Positions 33,685-43,498 of a stretch of DNA of 47,358 nucleotides are shown here, piece by piece; position 1 is the stretch's first letter; every line of letters begins with the position of its first letter. The translations under genes were made by a program, and so were the position numbers. Under the pieces are notes generated by a model. The model searched no databases. It saw only the letters and a list, made by a program, of their open reading frames with translations, and was not told the origin of the DNA. The DNA lies in assembly GCA_902523495.1 (NCBI GenBank), contig CABYZU010000005.1:1-47358 (forward strand), given 5' to 3'. The stretch is from an uncultured Pelagibacteraceae bacterium. GTDB taxonomy: Bacteria > Pseudomonadota > Alphaproteobacteria > Pelagibacterales > Pelagibacteraceae.

Positions 33685-34297
33685 ATGCCTAATTTACTAG
33701 TTTATTGTAAACGGGGAATTTCTAGAAGATTAAAAGTTAATTATTTTTCTTTAAAAGAAAAAATGGATTTTTTAATTGTTTCACCAGGTGGATGTGGAAC
33801 AGTTAGTTTAATTAAATATTTAGATAATTTTGGGAAATCCAACTTATATTTTGAGAGAAAATACAAAGTATTTGGAACTAGTCATTTATATAAACCACCT
33901 AATTTCCTTTTAAAAAATAATATAAAGGTAATACTTATTAAAAGAGATTATGACATCCAGAGGCTTTGTAAGAAATGGCTTAAATATTTTAGGTGATTTA
34001 TTTCCATTTATGTATCTGAATATATTTAAAAATAAAAAAAAATTAAAACAAAAATATTTTAGATATTTAGATAAATTTTATACTAACTGGGAAAAATATA
34101 ATGAAAAATTTATCTTAGAGATAAATTACCCAAATTTTTATCAAGACGTAGACACTCAAGAAAAGATAAAAAATTTTTTAGAAATTAATAATGAAAGTTT
34201 TTTGAAAAATTTTCCAAATTTTCAAAGATATAACAAAAATGAAAATTTTGTAGATCCATCTACTACTTTAATGAGTGAAATTTATGATATTAAATAA
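33685..34297 (+). pseudogene. Sulfotransferase-like (P-loop) gene with a frameshift
   Basis: Two overlapping frames make up one broken gene of about 203 codons. The first (33685-33996) has IVSPGGCGTVSLIKYL, resembling the phosphosulfate-binding loop of sulfotransferases, then GTSHLYKPP and VILIKRDYDI. The second frame (from about 33950) continues with GFVRNGLNILGDLFPF and a C-terminal NFLEINNESFLKNFPNF. A one-base insertion near 33958 in GACATCCAGAGG would account for the switch; no long homopolymer is there. A second possible start (MDFLIVSPGG) is at 33763. It is either a real decayed gene or a sequencing indel. The family call is moderate, as only short motifs are visible. Confidence 0.6.
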
Positions 34298-34370
34298 GCT
34301 ATCAAATTTCATCTAATTTACATCTCAATTCTAAAGATTATTTCATTCACTAATGATTTTCGTTAAGATA

Positions 34371-34400
34371 AAAAAAAGGGCAGGAAACACTGTCCTTTTT
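34371..34400 (-). terminator. Rho-independent terminator after groEL
   Basis: On the minus strand the transcript would form a stem of 11 base pairs (AAAAAGGACAG against CTGCCCTTTTT, with one G-U pair) around a six-base loop, followed by further T residues. It begins 27 bases after the groEL stop codon and is the clearest intrinsic terminator in the window. On the plus strand the same stem also ends in T residues, so it may stop transcripts coming the other way. Confidence 0.85.
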
Positions 34401-34426
34401 GAATTTTCAGGATGGGTATTTGGGGA

Positions 34427-36106
<1,680 letters not shown>

Positions 36107-36111
36107 TTAAA

Positions 36112-36402
36112 TTATTTGCTTGAAATACCCATAATGTCTGATTCTTTCATTATGCTAAATTCTTTGCCGTCAATCTTAACCTCGGTTCCTGACCATTTAC
36201 CAAATAAAACTTTATCCCCTACTTTAACGTCCATTGGTATAATTTTACCATCTTCAGTTTTTGCACCACCACCAACTGCAACCACTTTACCTTCTTGAGG
36301 TTTTTCTTGTGCTGTATCTGGAATGATTATTCCACCAGCAGTTTTTTCACTACCATCTAAAACTTCAATTAAAACTCTATCATGTAACGGTCTAAATTTC
36401 AT
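36112..36402 (-). CDS. groES: Co-chaperonin GroES (Hsp10)
   Basis: This 96-residue protein forms the heptameric lid of GroEL. The start [14 protein letters not shown], the mobile-loop segment [16 protein letters not shown] and the [20 protein letters not shown] end are all standard. A Shine-Dalgarno (AAGGAG, 36408-36413) lies before the ATG. Upstream there is a CTTGAAA -35-like element that is also found at hsp20. No CIRCE inverted repeat is seen, so control by HrcA is not indicated from this region. Confidence 0.97.
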   Translation of the reverse strand: MKFRPLHDRVLIEVLDGSEKTAGGIIIPDTAQEKPQEGKVVAVGGGAKTEDGKIIPMDVKVGDKVLFGKWSGTEVKIDGKEFSIMKESDIMGISSK

Positions 36403-36427
36403 AAATTCTCCTTATTATTATGCTCTT

Positions 36428-36456
36428 CATATAGAGATTGGCATTACTATTTCAAG
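36428..36456 (-). promoter_or_regulatory. Probable heat-shock promoter of groES-groEL
   Basis: On the minus strand a CTTGAAA -35 element (36450-36456) is followed, after 15 bases, by CTATATG (36428-36434). The -35 equals the RpoH consensus. The -10 is less C-rich than the E. coli consensus but close to variants reported for alphaproteobacterial RpoH. The same bases could also serve the housekeeping sigma factor as TTGAAA-N16-TATATG, so dual use is possible. Confidence 0.68.
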
Positions 36457-36525
36457 ATATAGTTAAAAATAAGTTTGTTAAAAAATATAGGAATTTAAGG
36501 GTTTTATGGTTTATAGATTAATTTG

Positions 36526-37344
36526 ATGACTAAAAATTTAGACAAAGAGGGGTTAAGTTCAATTGTAGACAATTATCAATTATTTTATATCGATTTATGG
36601 GGAGTGGTTCACAATGGCATTTCTTTGCATAGTGAAGCAATTAAAACTTTAAAAGAAATTACAAAAAAAAAAAAGGATTACATATTGCTCACAAACGCAC
36701 CCAGACCTAATCATGCAGTTAAATCCTTTTTAGAAAAACTAGGTATGGAAAAAGAAATTAGAGAACATGTTTTTACCTCTGGTGAGGCAGCTCTCGTTTA
36801 TTTAAAAAAAAATTTATTTACCAACAATTTCTTTCATATAGGTCCCCCAAGAGATTTTGATTTATTTAAAGATTTTGAAAAGATGAAATTAAACCAAATA
36901 GAAAAATGTGATTATATTTTATGCACAGGATTATTTGATGATCATAATGAAGATTTAAAATATTATAAAAATTTACTAGAAAAAAATATTAAGAAAAAAA
37001 TGATTTGTACTAATCCCGATTTAATCGTTGATAAAGGAGGTATCAGAGAGTTTTGTGCAGGTTCTGTTGCAATGATATTCGAAAAAATAGGGGGAGAAGT
37101 AATCTATTTCGGAAAACCATATCCAGAAGTTTATAATCAATCTACAGATAATCGTAATAAAAAGATTCTGTCAATAGGTGATAATTTAAACACTGATATA
37201 AAAGGAGCTAACCTTTTGAATTATGACTCTTTAGTAATTTCAAATGGAATCCACAAAAATGAGATTAAGGAAAAAGGAATTGAAAAAGTTTCAAAAAGTT
37301 ATGAAGCGATTTGTAATTATGTTCAATCAGAATTGAAATGGTAA
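36526..37344 (+). CDS. HAD-superfamily class IIA hydrolase (TIGR01459-type)
   Basis: This 272-residue haloacid-dehalogenase-fold phosphatase has motif I as IDLWGVVHNG (Asp23 by this start), motif II in LLTNAPRP and the C-terminal motif as SIGDNLNTDIKGA. The W in DxWGV marks the TIGR01459-type subgroup often found next to ribF in Alphaproteobacteria, as here. The natural substrate is not known. I used the ATG at 36526 rather than the TTG one codon before. Its last bases overlap the ribF start by 7 bp. Confidence 0.87.
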   Translation: MTKNLDKEGLSSIVDNYQLFYIDLWGVVHNGISLHSEAIKTLKEITKKKKDYILLTNAPRPNHAVKSFLEKLGMEKEIREHVFTSGEAALVYLKKNLFTNNFFHIGPPRDFDLFKDFEKMKLNQIEKCDYILCTGLFDDHNEDLKYYKNLLEKNIKKKMICTNPDLIVDKGGIREFCAGSVAMIFEKIGGEVIYFGKPYPEVYNQSTDNRNKKILSIGDNLNTDIKGANLLNYDSLVISNGIHKNEIKEKGIEKVSKSYEAICNYVQSELKW

Positions 37345-38264
37345 ATTCAAAAAAAATATATAAAAATTTTAATATCGATACTAGATACAAAAATTCAATT
37401 ATCTTAATTGGTAACTTTGATGGGGTTCATAGAGGACATCAAAAATTATTCTCATTAGCTAAAAAATATAAAAAAAGATATTCCTCAAAAATTGGTGTCT
37501 TAACTTTTGAGCCTATGCCAAAAATGTTTTTTAATAATAATTTAAATAATTTCAGAATTTCTAGTTTGCAGCAAAAAATTGATAATCTCAAAGATCTTAA
37601 TGTAGACTTTTTAATTATAAAAAAATTTAATCGAAAATTCTCAAAAATAAAATCTTTAACTTTCATTAAAGAAATATTGGGCAAAAAGTTAAAACCAAAA
37701 TTCATTTTTGTAAGTAATAACTTTAGATTTGGTAATAAAAGAGAAGGTGACGTTAAACAGTTGATTAAATTTGAGAGAATATGTGGTTATAAGGTAATTA
37801 AACCTCAACCGTTGTTAACTAATAAAAAAATAGCATCTTCATCATTGGTTAGAAAACATTTGCAAAATGGAAAATTAGAAAGAGCTAATAAGATTCTGAA
37901 TAGAAACTGGTCAATTGTAGGAAAGGTTCAAAGGGGAAGACAGCTAGGAAAAAAAATTGGTTTCCCAACCGCAAATATTGATATCAAAGATTATATTTTA
38001 GCCTGCCCAGGTGTATACGCAGTAAAAGTAAAAAGGAGTGATAAAAATAATTACATAAAAGGAATTGCTAATTTAGGCTATCGACCAACATTTAATGGAA
38101 AAAAAATATTATTAGAGGTACATCTATTTAATTTTTCTGGAAATCTTTATAATAAGTATTTAACAGTAGAGTTTAAAAAATTTATTAGAAAAGAAAAAAA
38201 ATTTAAAAATATTGAACAGCTTAGAAGACAAATTAAAATTGATCTATTGATAGCAAAAAAATAA
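37338..38264 (+). CDS. ribF: Bifunctional riboflavin kinase/FAD synthetase
   Basis: RibF phosphorylates riboflavin to FMN and adenylates FMN to FAD. The 308-residue protein has the N-terminal nucleotidyltransferase domain (about 15-180) with IGNFDGVHRGHQKL and FVSNNFRFGNKREG, and the C-terminal riboflavin kinase domain (about 185-308) with GRQLGKKIGFPTANI and NLGYRPTF. It lies between the HAD hydrolase and ileS with overlaps or a one-base gap. The order ribF-ileS-lspA is widespread in Proteobacteria. Confidence 0.96.
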   Translation: MVNSKKIYKNFNIDTRYKNSIILIGNFDGVHRGHQKLFSLAKKYKKRYSSKIGVLTFEPMPKMFFNNNLNNFRISSLQQKIDNLKDLNVDFLIIKKFNRKFSKIKSLTFIKEILGKKLKPKFIFVSNNFRFGNKREGDVKQLIKFERICGYKVIKPQPLLTNKKIASSSLVRKHLQNGKLERANKILNRNWSIVGKVQRGRQLGKKIGFPTANIDIKDYILACPGVYAVKVKRSDKNNYIKGIANLGYRPTFNGKKILLEVHLFNFSGNLYNKYLTVEFKKFIRKEKKFKNIEQLRRQIKIDLLIAKK

Positions 38265-38265
38265 A

Positions 38266-40983
38266 ATGGACAAATCACAAATTAATCTTCCTAAAACTGC
38301 TTTTTCGATGAAGGCAAATTTGCCGACAAGAGAACCAGAAATTTTGAAACTTTGGCAAAAAATAAATCTTTATGATGAATTAAGAAAATCTAGAAAAGGA
38401 GAGGAAAAATTTATTCTTCACGATGGTCCTCCATATGCGAATGGCAATATACACATGGGAACAGCTCTAAATAAAATTCTAAAAGATATAATTGTGAGAT
38501 TTCATCAGATGGATGGTAAAGACTCCGTCTATGTTCCAGGATGGGACTGTCATGGACTACCAATAGAATGGAAAATTGAGGAGCAATACAAAAAAAATAA
38601 AAAAAATAAAAATGAAGTTCCAATCGTTGAGTTTAGAAAAGAGTGTAGGGCTTTTGCGGAGAAATGGATAGATATTCATAAAGATCAATTCAAAAGATTA
38701 GGAGTTATTGGAGATTGGGATAATTATTATTCTACTATGAGCTTTGATGCTGAAGCTCAAATAGTGAGAGAATTAGGTAAATTTTTAAAAGAAGGAAGTT
38801 TGTATAGGGGTTTTAAACCTGTTCTGTGGTCCACTGTTGAAAAAACAGCTTTAGCAGATGCAGAAGTTGAATACCAAGATCATAAGTCAGATACTATATA
38901 TGCAACTTTTCCAATCAAATCATCAAACATCAAAGAATTAAACGATGGTGAAATTGTAATTTGGACAACTACTCCGTGGACTATTCCAGCCAATAAAGCT
39001 TTAGCTTATAATGAAAGCTTAGATTATTTATTGGTTGAAGTAAATGATGATGGAGATTTTAAAAATAAAAAAATTGTTATTGCAGATGCATTGATAGATA
39101 CAGTTGTAAAAGATACTAAAATTCAAAGTTTCAAAAAATTAAAAAATTTTAAAGGTAAAGATTTGAAAGGGACAATATGTAATCACCCCTTTTTAAAACT
39201 TGGTTATGAATATGACATACCAATGTTAGAAGCAAGTTTCGTTAATACAGAACAAGGTACGGGGTTTGTTCATTGTGCGCCAAGTCATGGTCCTGATGAT
39301 TTTAATTTGTGTATGAATAATGGAATTAAAGCAATAGAAACAGTTGATGGTGATGGAAGATATACAAAAAATGTAGCGCTTTTCGAGGGAATACATATTT
39401 TTAAATCAAATTCCATTGTAATTGAAAAATTAAAAGAACAAAAAAAATTATTATCGAGTGGTGAACTTATTCATTCTTATCCTCATTCATGGAGATCTAA
39501 AGCGCCATTAGTTCACAGAGCAACTCCGCAATGGTTTATTTCAATGGATAGTCATAAGCTTAGAAAAAAAGCTTTAAAAGCAATTGATGAAACAACCTTT
39601 TATCCCAGCAAAGGAAAAGAAAGATTAAAATCGATGATTGAAACAAGACCTGATTGGTGTGTTTCAAGACAAAGAGTTTGGGGAGTTCCATTACCTATTT
39701 TTATTAACAAGAAGACAAGTGAAATTTTGGTTGATGATGAGGTTTTTGATAATATTGCAAAAATATATGAGAAAGAGGGATCTGATTGTTGGTTTTCGGA
39801 TGATCCACAAAAATTTCTTGGAAAAAATTATAAAGCTGAGGATTTTGAAAAGTTAAGTGATATCGTAGAGGTATGGTTTGATAGTGGATCCACACATTCA
39901 TTTGTATTGGAGAAAAGAAAAGATTTAAAGTGGCCTGCATCTATGTATCTCGAGGGCTCTGATCAACATAGAGGCTGGTTTCACTCATCTCTTTTAGAGT
40001 CTTGTGGGACAAGAGATCGTGCACCTTTTGAGTCTATTCTCTCTCATGGTTTTGTAGTTGATGGCAAAGGTTTAAAAATGTCAAAATCTTTGGGAAATGT
40101 AATTGCACCTGAAGATATCCTTAAAAAATATGGAGCTGATATACTTAGAATTTGGGTTGCTTCTTCAAATTATGCTGAGGATCTTCGGATAGACTATTCA
40201 ATATTAGATCAGCATGCTGATTCTTATAGAAAAATAAGAAATACATTTAGATATTTGCTAGGAAATCTTAACGATAATTTTAAAAAAATAAATTTGGAAA
40301 AAATCAAAATTGAAGACTTACCGGAATTGGAGCAATTCATGCTTCATAAAATTTACAATTTGAATTCTAAATTTAACAATTATTTCAAGGATTATGATTT
40401 TCATAATTTGTATAAGGAATTATTAAATTTTTGCACTGTAGACTTATCTGCCTTTTATTTTGATATTAGAAAAGATACTTTGTATTGTGATCCAATAAAT
40501 TCTGAAAAAAGGAAATCTACACTTATATTGTTAAATGTTATTCTTAATTCTTTAATAAGATGGTTTGCACCAATATTATCTTTTACAACTGAAGAGATTT
40601 ATCAACTTATTTCAAAAAATAATAAAAGTATTCATCTTGAAAAATTTTTAAATTTTCCTAAAAAATTTAATAATCCTAGTCTTAATTCAAAATGGGAGAA
40701 ATTAATCAAAATAAGAGATATCTGCAATCTTAGTATAGAGCAAAAACGAGCAAGTAAAGATATTGGATCTAGTTTAGAGGCTGCATTAATTGTGAAATTA
40801 AATAATGAAGACCAAAAATTTTTGAAAAATATTGATCTATCAGAACTTTGTATAACCTCTTCAGTTAAAATTGAGAATAGTGATACAAATGAGATAATTG
40901 TAGAAACAAGCAAAGCGACAGGTGAAAAATGTCCAGTGTGTTGGAAAATTAGTATTATACCATGTGAAAGACACAAATTGTAA
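38266..40983 (+). CDS. ileS: Isoleucyl-tRNA synthetase
   Basis: This class I aminoacyl-tRNA synthetase charges tRNA-Ile. Signature sequences are the HIGH-type motif in PYANGNIHMGT and KMSKS at 604-608. The CP1 editing domain is present (WTTTPWTIPANKALAY, CAPSHGPDDF). At 905 residues it is slightly short: the C-terminal zinc-finger region keeps a CPVCW pair and then ends quickly with PCERHKL, so the fourth metal ligand would have to be a His, or metal binding may be altered. It is one base after ribF and 5 bp before lspA. Confidence 0.97.
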   Translation: MDKSQINLPKTAFSMKANLPTREPEILKLWQKINLYDELRKSRKGEEKFILHDGPPYANGNIHMGTALNKILKDIIVRFHQMDGKDSVYVPGWDCHGLPIEWKIEEQYKKNKKNKNEVPIVEFRKECRAFAEKWIDIHKDQFKRLGVIGDWDNYYSTMSFDAEAQIVRELGKFLKEGSLYRGFKPVLWSTVEKTALADAEVEYQDHKSDTIYATFPIKSSNIKELNDGEIVIWTTTPWTIPANKALAYNESLDYLLVEVNDDGDFKNKKIVIADALIDTVVKDTKIQSFKKLKNFKGKDLKGTICNHPFLKLGYEYDIPMLEASFVNTEQGTGFVHCAPSHGPDDFNLCMNNGIKAIETVDGDGRYTKNVALFEGIHIFKSNSIVIEKLKEQKKLLSSGELIHSYPHSWRSKAPLVHRATPQWFISMDSHKLRKKALKAIDETTFYPSKGKERLKSMIETRPDWCVSRQRVWGVPLPIFINKKTSEILVDDEVFDNIAKIYEKEGSDCWFSDDPQKFLGKNYKAEDFEKLSDIVEVWFDSGSTHSFVLEKRKDLKWPASMYLEGSDQHRGWFHSSLLESCGTRDRAPFESILSHGFVVDGKGLKMSKSLGNVIAPEDILKKYGADILRIWVASSNYAEDLRIDYSILDQHADSYRKIRNTFRYLLGNLNDNFKKINLEKIKIEDLPELEQFMLHKIYNLNSKFNNYFKDYDFHNLYKELLNFCTVDLSAFYFDIRKDTLYCDPINSEKRKSTLILLNVILNSLIRWFAPILSFTTEEIYQLISKNNKSIHLEKFLNFPKKFNNPSLNSKWEKLIKIRDICNLSIEQKRASKDIGSSLEAALIVKLNNEDQKFLKNIDLSELCITSSVKIENSDTNEIIVETSKATGEKCPVCWKISIIPCERHKL

Positions 40984-40988
40984 ATAAA

Positions 40989-41477
40989 ATGGTTAAGAAA
41001 CATTTAATAGATTTTTCTATAATTATTTTTATTTTTTTGATCGATCGAGTAAGTAAATTATTGATCATTGGTTCTCCAGAAACTTATGAACAACATGGCA
41101 TTAGTGTTACATCTTTTTTAAATTTTAATTTGATTTGGAATGAAGGTATTGCTTTTGGTTTATTTTCTTTTGATACAAAGCTTTATTACAATTTGCTTAC
41201 AATAATTATATGTTTAATAATATTAATAATTATTTGGTTAATGTTAAAATCAAAAAGATTTGAAAAAATTAGCTTTCTCATGATAATTGGTGGTTCAATG
41301 GGCAATATTTATGACAGGATTTATTACTCTGCTGTACCAGATTTTATAGATATACATTTCAATAATTATCATTGGTTTATATTCAACGTTGCTGATATAT
41401 TTATTACCTTAGGTATAGTATTCCTAATTTGTATTGAAATGTTTAACTCCAAAAAAAAGAAAAATGAAAGCTATTAG
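40989..41477 (+). CDS. lspA: Lipoprotein signal peptidase (signal peptidase II)
   Basis: LspA cuts the signal peptide of prolipoproteins after lipid attachment. The 162-residue membrane protein has four predicted helices (about 8-26, 66-87, 95-112 and 130-150), the conserved NEGIAFGL at 51-58 and the catalytic Asp pair, D118 in VPDFID and D136 in NVADIF. Its position after ileS is the usual one. The next gene encodes a lipoprotein, so LspA acts on its neighbour's product. Confidence 0.94.
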   Translation: MVKKHLIDFSIIIFIFLIDRVSKLLIIGSPETYEQHGISVTSFLNFNLIWNEGIAFGLFSFDTKLYYNLLTIIICLIILIIIWLMLKSKRFEKISFLMIIGGSMGNIYDRIYYSAVPDFIDIHFNNYHWFIFNVADIFITLGIVFLICIEMFNSKKKKNESY

Positions 41478-41781
41478 AAATATATTTTTAATCATATTTG
41501 TAAGTTTATTTATTTATTCTTGTGCGGGATTTAAATTAAAAAAAAAATCAACTTCGGGAGAAGAATTTTTAATTGAAAAAAAGGACCCCCTAATTTTACC
41601 ACCTGACTTCTCAAAACTTCCAAAACCCAAAGATGACCTGGAGAAAAAGGATAATGAGGAGGAAACAATTGCTCTAGACAATATATTTAGCGAAAAAGAT
41701 TATAATGATATCAAAGAAATTGACAACCAAACCCCTCAGGACTCTAATCTTAAGGAAAGTATTTTAGAAAAAATTAATTAG
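41464..41781 (+). CDS. DUF3035 lipoprotein, BamF-like
   Basis: This 105-residue lipoprotein has a signal with lipobox YSC (Cys at 20). The mature part has the DUF3035 hallmark: a Glu-Phe segment followed by PLILPPDFSKLPKP. In Caulobacter the DUF3035 protein following lspA is BamF, a subunit of the outer-membrane beta-barrel assembly complex. I chose the ATG at 41464, which gives a proper signal peptide; an in-frame ATG at 41434 would add ten residues inside lspA. The gene overlaps lspA by 14 bp. The rest is acidic and probably disordered. Confidence 0.76.
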   Translation: MKAIRNIFLIIFVSLFIYSCAGFKLKKKSTSGEEFLIEKKDPLILPPDFSKLPKPKDDLEKKDNEEETIALDNIFSEKDYNDIKEIDNQTPQDSNLKESILEKIN

Positions 41782-41783
41782 AT

Positions 41784-42941
41784 ATGCTTACTAAAAATAT
41801 TTTTTTTTCAAATTTCAAAAGAAAAAAAAATAATAGAAATATTAGAAAACATCTAAAACAACTTATAGTTTCTGATAGTGAAGTTATGAGATCATTAACA
41901 AATAATTATGATTATAGCTATACAAAGCAAAAAATTAAAAAATTCAAAAAGTTTAAAGATGTAAGAATTTTTGGGATGGGAGGTTCTTCATTGGGAGCTA
42001 ATGCTATATATGATTTCTTAAGATTTAAGATAAAAAAAAATTTTAATTTTTTATCAAATCTTAATAAAAGGAAATTTAACTCAAAAAAAAGTTATTTAAA
42101 TTTAATTATTTCAAAATCTGGAAATACATTAGAGACAATTGTTAACTCTAATATTTATGTATCAAAAAAAGATAAAAATATTCTAGTATCAGAAAATAAA
42201 TTAAGTGATTTGAGAAATTTAGCCTTAAAATTAAAAAGTGAAATAATAGATCATAATAATTTCATTGGAGGAAGATATTCAGTTTTATCCGAAGTTGGAA
42301 TGTTACCTGCGGAGCTGATGGGCTTAAGCGAAAAAAAATTTAAGCAATTGAACAATCTATTAAAAAACAAACTTTTTTTTAATTCAATTATAAACAATGT
42401 TGCCAATATAATAGAATTAGTAAAAAAAAAAAAATCTAACGCAGTAATTTTGAATTATGATGAGTCATTAGATAATTTTTTAAAATGGTATCAACAGCTC
42501 GTCGCAGAAAGTATAGGAAAAAAAGGTAAAGGAATTTTTCCAATTATCTCAACTATGCCAAAAGATAATCACAGTTTAATGCAACTCTATTTAGATGGTC
42601 AAAAAAATAATTTTTATACATTTTTTTTTAGTGGAGATAAGCTCTCACCCAAGATCAATAAAGAGATGATTGCAAAGTCCCAAAAGTTTTTAATTAATAA
42701 GAGTTTACAAAATGTTCTAGAGTCTCAAATTTTGGCAACAAAAAGAGTATTTGAAAAAAAAAATATACCATTTAGAAGTTTTTTTCTTAAAAGCAGAAAA
42801 GAGGAAACACTTGGTGAACTATTTGCTTTTTTTATAATAGAAACTATTTTGATTGCGAAATCATTAAAAATAAATCCATATGATCAGCCATCAGTAGAAC
42901 TTATCAAAAAAGAAACAAGTAAAATTCTCGTAAGTTCTTAA
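41784..42941 (+). CDS. pgi: Glucose-6-phosphate isomerase
   Basis: Pgi interconverts glucose-6-phosphate and fructose-6-phosphate. The 385-residue protein is shorter than the ~550-residue E. coli form. It retains the first sugar-phosphate loop FGMGGSSLGANA (63-74), the phosphate-binding SKSGNTLET at 110-118, the catalytic-Glu-bearing QLVAESIGK segment and the STMPKDNHSLMQLYLDG block with its His. It is divergent from the usual family but has all the SIS-domain marks. It starts two bases after the lipoprotein gene and ends overlapping the convergent rsmD by 4 bp. Confidence 0.9.
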   Translation: MLTKNIFFSNFKRKKNNRNIRKHLKQLIVSDSEVMRSLTNNYDYSYTKQKIKKFKKFKDVRIFGMGGSSLGANAIYDFLRFKIKKNFNFLSNLNKRKFNSKKSYLNLIISKSGNTLETIVNSNIYVSKKDKNILVSENKLSDLRNLALKLKSEIIDHNNFIGGRYSVLSEVGMLPAELMGLSEKKFKQLNNLLKNKLFFNSIINNVANIIELVKKKKSNAVILNYDESLDNFLKWYQQLVAESIGKKGKGIFPIISTMPKDNHSLMQLYLDGQKNNFYTFFFSGDKLSPKINKEMIAKSQKFLINKSLQNVLESQILATKRVFEKKNIPFRSFFLKSRKEETLGELFAFFIIETILIAKSLKINPYDQPSVELIKKETSKILVSS

Positions 42942-43498
42942 TTTGCAATATAAATTTTTGAAATACCGTAGGTCCGAACATCTAGAATATTTATTTTTTC
43001 TGTAATTGGTAACTTATCTTTTTTATGCCTATGAATTACAAACAACCCTCTTTTACTGAGTATTTTTTTTTCAATAATTTTTTCAATTAGCTGGTTAATT
43101 CTTAATTCTTTATACGGAGGGTCGATAAAAATTAAATCAAACTCTTTACCTATCTTTTTATTTGAGTTGAAAAAAGTAAAGCAATCATTTTCATATATTT
43201 TGTAATTTTTAATTTGATTAATTTTTAATAGGTTTTTTTTTAAAACTTTTACCGCTTTTATATAATTTTCAAAAAAATAAACATTTTTTGATCCCCTGGA
43301 AATACATTCAATACCAAAGGTACCACAACCAGAAAATAAATCTAAAACTGAAGAATTAGGTAAATTTAAATCCAATTTATTAGAATGTTCAAGAAGGTTA
43401 AATATTGATTCTTTCACCATGTCTTTTAATGGGCGAGTGCTTCTATCTGAAGGCAAAAATAATTTTTTTCCTTTAAACTTACCTGAAATAATCCTCAT
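42938..43498 (-). CDS. rsmD: 16S rRNA (guanine966-N2)-methyltransferase RsmD
   Basis: RsmD methylates G966 of 16S rRNA. The 186-residue protein starts MRIISGKFKGKKL followed by RPLKDMVKESIFN. It has the SAM-binding VLDLFSGCGTFGIE at 51-64 and the catalytic DPPY at 126-129. Its ATG overlaps the purD stop by one base (TAATG), so the two are co-translated although functionally unrelated. Confidence 0.93.
   Translation of the reverse strand: MRIISGKFKGKKLFLPSDRSTRPLKDMVKESIFNLLEHSNKLDLNLPNSSVLDLFSGCGTFGIECISRGSKNVYFFENYIKAVKVLKKNLLKINQIKNYKIYENDCFTFFNSNKKIGKEFDLIFIDPPYKELRINQLIEKIIEKKILSKRGLFVIHRHKKDKLPITEKINILDVRTYGISKIYIAN

Noticed and set aside
36403..36522. A CIRCE operator before groES
   Set aside because: No inverted repeat resembling TTAGCACTC-N9-GAGTGCTAA is present.
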